In this document: one piece after another, positions 5,422-7,246 of the stretch
Position numbering within the stretch: the stretch's first letter is position 1
Layout: each line of letters begins with the position of its first letter
Program-made: the position numbers and the translations under genes
The notes under the pieces: model-generated
The model's database searches: none
What the model was told of the DNA's origin: nothing
The model's input: the letters and a program-made list of their open reading frames with translations, nothing else
DNA from: JBEKHT01 sp050012135
GTDB lineage: Bacteria; Chloroflexota; Anaerolineae; Anaerolineales; RBG-16-64-43
Reading direction: 5' to 3'
Length of the DNA stretch: 7,246 nucleotides
Assembly: GCA_050012135.1 (NCBI GenBank)
Contig: JBEKHT010000099.1
Location: 1 to 7,246 of the forward strand

Positions 5422-5513
5422 AGTAGCGGGGCCAGGATTCGCTTGCCCTCTCGGCCCGCGCAGCGCGTGCTCGCGATCCAGGCCGGCGAACATCGGACCT
5501 CCGGGTTATGAGC
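5422..5513 (-). pseudogene. Initiator tRNA (fMet) remnant 4, interrupted in the T-loop
   Basis: The minus strand reads GCTCATAACCCGGAGGTC (anticodon loop with CAT and variable region), then a diverged T-stem CGATGTTC, then a 46-nt G+C-rich insert (5442-5487), then CGAATCCTGGCCCCGCTAC. The insert sits at the same place in the T-loop as the one in remnant 1. Its edges, CGGCC near 5452 and GGCCG near 5481, are inverted copies. The 5' half of the tRNA is missing, cut at the anticodon stem as in remnant 2, and the same dispersed repeat follows. Confidence 0.7.
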
Positions 5514-5697
5514 TTCAACCTGGGGGAGGGGGCCTCAAACAGGATTTCCAGCCGTTTGAGGGTACCATCCGTGGTTCAGTATCCTCGAGCCCAACGAGGT
5601 TGATCCGTAAGTGTAATTCGAAGAGTACCTCTTGATGGGCGCGTTTGTCAATGCACCGAGATTGATTGAATCTCGAAGGCTGCGAATTGATCCCTAG
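5497..5697. repeat. Dispersed repeat, copy B (uninterrupted)
   Basis: This is the intact counterpart of 1861-2030 plus 3552-3596. It shows what the locus looked like without the insertion sequence: TGCACCGAGATTGATTGAATC, where copy A has the IS and the doubled 14-mer. GAGATT and AATCTC (5658-5674) form a small palindrome exactly at the place that received the IS in copy A. The CCTCAAAC / GTTTGAGG hairpin is perfect here. Confidence 0.8.
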
Positions 5698-5754
5698 ATA
5701 GACGGTCAGAATCCATGGTAGGAGCATCGTGCACGTCCAACCCACGCCCATTTT

Positions 5755-5783
5755 CGGACGGATGGGGTTTTTGGTCAGGACAG
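5755..5783 (+). repeat. 29-nt direct repeat, copy 1
   Basis: The core is CGGATGGGGTTTTTGG followed by TCAGGACAG. It matches copy 2 at 26 of 29 positions and copy 3 at 24 of 29. Its right edge (5783/5784) is exactly where similarity of the minus-strand integrase-like fragment ends. Confidence 0.65.
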
Positions 5784-5993
5784 GATGACAGATTGCCGGC
5801 GGAGGAGGGCGTTCTCCGCAACGAGTTGGGCATTGCCACGAGTAATGTCGAGGGCAGAGCCGAGAAGGACAGAATAGCGAGATAGAAAGGTGAGCTGGAG
5901 GGCAGCGAGTTGCATCGACAACCATGCGTGGCGTATGCGTCCAACAAACCGGTCGACTGAGGAAGCCATGCAGAATAGGCCCTCGACGGACAA
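5775..5993 (-). pseudogene. N-terminal fragment of an integrase-core-type transposase
   Basis: The 72-residue frame ends LVAENALLRRQSVILS, close to the ALxAENxLLRxQLxVL segment found near the N-terminus of IS481/IS3-like integrase-core proteins. The preceding hydrophobic stretch (LAALQLTFLSRYSVLLGS) also fits. The catalytic core that should follow is absent: at residue 70 the frame enters the 29-nt repeat and stops three codons later. Full-length relatives have about 300 or more residues. The match rests on one short motif, so the family is probable rather than certain. Its start has no clear ribosome binding site. Confidence 0.5.
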
Positions 5994-6042
5994 TCAAAAC
6001 CCGTCAATGGAGTATATTGCAGCTCTGATAGAGGTTTGTAGT

Positions 6043-6071
6043 CGGGCGGATGGGGTTTTCGGGCAGGACAG
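6043..6071 (+). repeat. 29-nt direct repeat, copy 2
   Basis: The sequence is CGGGCGGATGGGGTTTT, then CGGGCAGGACAG. It lies 33 bases before the start codon of the HAD phosphatase gene, in the same orientation as copies 1 and 3. Confidence 0.65.
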
Positions 6072-6104
6072 CCGCCAGGGCGCCGGCGCAGGCATCAAAC
6101 CATC

Positions 6105-6785
6105 ATGATCGCCGCGCTATTTGACATTGAGGGGACGCTATACAGCAGGCCGATGGGGCGTGGGTTCATTGAGTACGCCCGGCGGGACGAGCGCTGGTTG
6201 AGAGCATTCCTGTACTACGCCTCGTTGATGCCCAGGTACAACCTCTACAAGCTCGGGATCATCTCCGAAGAATCGCTCAATCGGTCGGCGATTGCTCGAA
6301 TGCCCTGGTTGATCCGGGGCTATGATCTTCAGGAGGCCGCCAGAGCATTCGACTGGGTTGCCAACAAATTCATCCTGCCATCCGGCGTCAGACCCGTGCT
6401 TGAGTGCTGGGAGCGGCATCGCCAACTCGGCCATCTGCTGTTGATCGTGTCCAGTGGACTGACACCATGCGTGGAACGCATCGGCGCCCACTTGGGTGCG
6501 GCGGGCGTAGTAGGTACAAATGTGGAGGCACGAAATGGCCGGTTTTCCGGTCGGCTGGCTTCGCCCGTGGCGATTGGCCACGAGAAGGCCAGACGCGCAA
6601 CGGAGCTGGTATACAAACTGGTTGTGGACGTTGACTGGGGGGCGAGCTACGCTTACGCCGATTCGATTCACGATCTGCCAGTGCTGGAGTTGGTGGGTCA
6701 CCCGGTCGCCGTCCAGCCCGGCAGCAAGCTAGCGCTCATCGCCCGAGAACGAGGCTGGGAAGTCATTCAACTTCGGGGCGGATAG
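6105..6785 (+). CDS. HAD-superfamily phosphatase, subfamily IB (SerB-like)
   Basis: The 226-residue protein has all four HAD motifs in order. Motif I is FDIEGTLY (6-13) with nucleophile D7. Motif II is VSSG (115-118). Motif III is K161 in GHEKARR. Motif IV is ADSIHDLPVLELVGHPVAV (185-203) with D186 and D190. The helical cap between motifs I and II places it in subfamily IB, with phosphoserine phosphatase-like enzymes. E9 stands where most phosphatases have the second Asp of DxD, the general acid/base; this may lower or change activity. Length and both ends look natural. The last codons (LRGG and stop) are supplied by repeat copy 3. There is no good Shine-Dalgarno sequence. The substrate cannot be told, and there are no operon partners. 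Repeat copies on both sides make it look like a mobilised cassette. Confidence 0.87.
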   Translation: MIAALFDIEGTLYSRPMGRGFIEYARRDERWLRAFLYYASLMPRYNLYKLGIISEESLNRSAIARMPWLIRGYDLQEAARAFDWVANKFILPSGVRPVLECWERHRQLGHLLLIVSSGLTPCVERIGAHLGAAGVVGTNVEARNGRFSGRLASPVAIGHEKARRATELVYKLVVDVDWGASYAYADSIHDLPVLELVGHPVAVQPGSKLALIARERGWEVIQLRGG

Positions 6786-7108
6786 AGTTTTTGGCCAGGA
6801 CAGGTCCACAACCCGGTCACGTACCCCTGTGCTTCTGGGCCCCGCTTCAGCTTCCGCTCGATGCGCCGCAGATCGGCCGGACTGAGTCGAGGCTTGCGAC
6901 CCGATCGCCCCGCCTTCTTCAGACTGGCCAAGCCTCCTGTGGCCAGCTGTTTGGCCCAGCGGCTCACCGACTGGCGGTGGACCCCAACTTGCCTGGCGAC
7001 TTCCGACTGTCTCCTCCCTTGGCGCAAGAGCCGCGCCGCCTGCAGTCGCCTCTGTTCCAATGCCTCCAAGACTTCCGCGTCCCGTTTGACTCCTCGTGGG
7101 TTTCCCAT
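6767..7108 (-). pseudogene. Truncated IS630-type transposase (N-terminal HTH only)
   Basis: Residues 1-102 match the N-terminus of IS630-family transposases: a helix-turn-helix with QSEVARQVGVHRQSVSRWAK (34-53) and the linker GLASLKKAGRSGRKPRLSP, then GYVTGLWT. The DDE catalytic domain that should follow is missing. The match stops after T102, at 6803/6804, exactly at the right edge of repeat copy 3, and the frame then reads 11 unrelated codons. A full-length protein would have roughly three times this length. Its 3' end overlaps the end of the HAD gene on the other strand. Confidence 0.75.
6775..6803 (+). repeat. 29-nt direct repeat, copy 3
   Basis: The sequence is GGGGCGGATAGAGTTTTTGG, then CCAGGACAG. 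Changes relative to copies 1 and 2 include GATGG to GATAG, which creates the TAG stop of the HAD gene inside the repeat. The right edge abuts the broken end of the IS630-type transposase. Confidence 0.65.
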
Positions 7109-7246
7109 GCACCCACTCTACCACAAAACCGCCCAAATGTCACTACTTTATGAGGAACTCAGTAGTTGCTTCCCTGCTCATTGGGTTGCTCCCTGGCCGT
7201 TGCCGCTGCCCAACGCCCTCGAACTGTGCCGCGCGGCGGGTAGGCC
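7109..7246. other. Upstream end of the IS630 remnant and window edge
   Basis: On the minus strand, 7109-7150 (CATAAAGTAGTGACATTTGG and following) is the leader of the transposase gene and probably includes the terminal repeat of the element. The partner end is lost, so the limit cannot be fixed. From about 7155 to the edge I see no gene or repeat. Confidence 0.35.

Noticed and set aside
5890..6108. A 72-residue plus-strand frame whose stop overlaps the HAD start (ATGA)
   Set aside because: It lies opposite the integrase-like fragment, crosses repeat copy 2, resembles no family and has no ribosome binding site. The overlap with the HAD start looks accidental.
5755..6803. Integron cassette array with attC sites
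   Set aside because: The cassette-like layout is suggestive, but the repeats are only 29 nt, not palindromic, and lack the conserved 7-bp core sites.
1..7246. CRISPR array
   Set aside because: No regularly spaced repeat and spacer pattern is present; the 29-nt repeats are about 290 and 730 bases apart and flank genes.

Overview
The window reads as an accessory or genomic-island segment from a GC-rich bacterium. Coding density is low, genes sit far apart on both strands, and broken transposases, dispersed repeats and tRNA remnants fill the gaps. No marker fixes the phylum. The initiator-tRNA fragments end in CCCCGCTACC and lack an encoded final CA in the copies seen. That is compatible with several GC-rich phyla and I do not go further.

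Layout, left to right. 1-464: no gene. 465-583: a terminator hairpin joined to a decayed initiator tRNA (fMet) on the minus strand, with a 24-nt insertion in its T-loop. 853-1560: a complete HigB/HigA-type toxin-antitoxin operon on the minus strand, toxin first, with a promoter whose spacer holds an inverted repeat. 1632-1880: further fMet remnants and a second terminator. 1861-2030 plus 3552-3596: one copy of a dispersed repeat, split by an IS1202/ISNCY-type insertion sequence (about 2031-3537) flanked by a perfect 15-nt duplication. The transposase of this IS is broken by an apparent 25-nt insertion. 3681-3857: tandem hairpins, a third tRNA-type terminator and a 16-nt tRNA stub. 4082-5086: an intact O-methyltransferase-like gene with a strong ribosome binding site. 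5405-5697: a fourth fMet remnant, again interrupted in the T-loop, followed by a second copy of the dispersed repeat. 5755-6803: three direct copies of a 29-nt repeat. Two of them end exactly where a transposase-like gene on the minus strand is cut off, and two bracket an intact HAD phosphatase gene (6105-6785). 6804-7150: the N-terminal third of an IS630-type transposase and its upstream end.

The most coherent reading is a locus at which mobile elements were repeatedly captured. Fragments of the 3' part of an initiator tRNA gene, several still attached to a terminator, recur at about 0.5, 1.65, 1.83, 3.84 and 5.42 kb, all on the minus strand. They separate a toxin-antitoxin pair, an IS-loaded segment, a methyltransferase segment and an HAD segment. 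This is what successive insertions at the 3' half of a tRNA gene would leave. No integrase gene is present in the window, so the att-site interpretation is inference. The two intact metabolic-type genes (methyltransferase and HAD phosphatase) are isolated and show no operon partners. The toxin-antitoxin pair is the only module whose members clearly act together.
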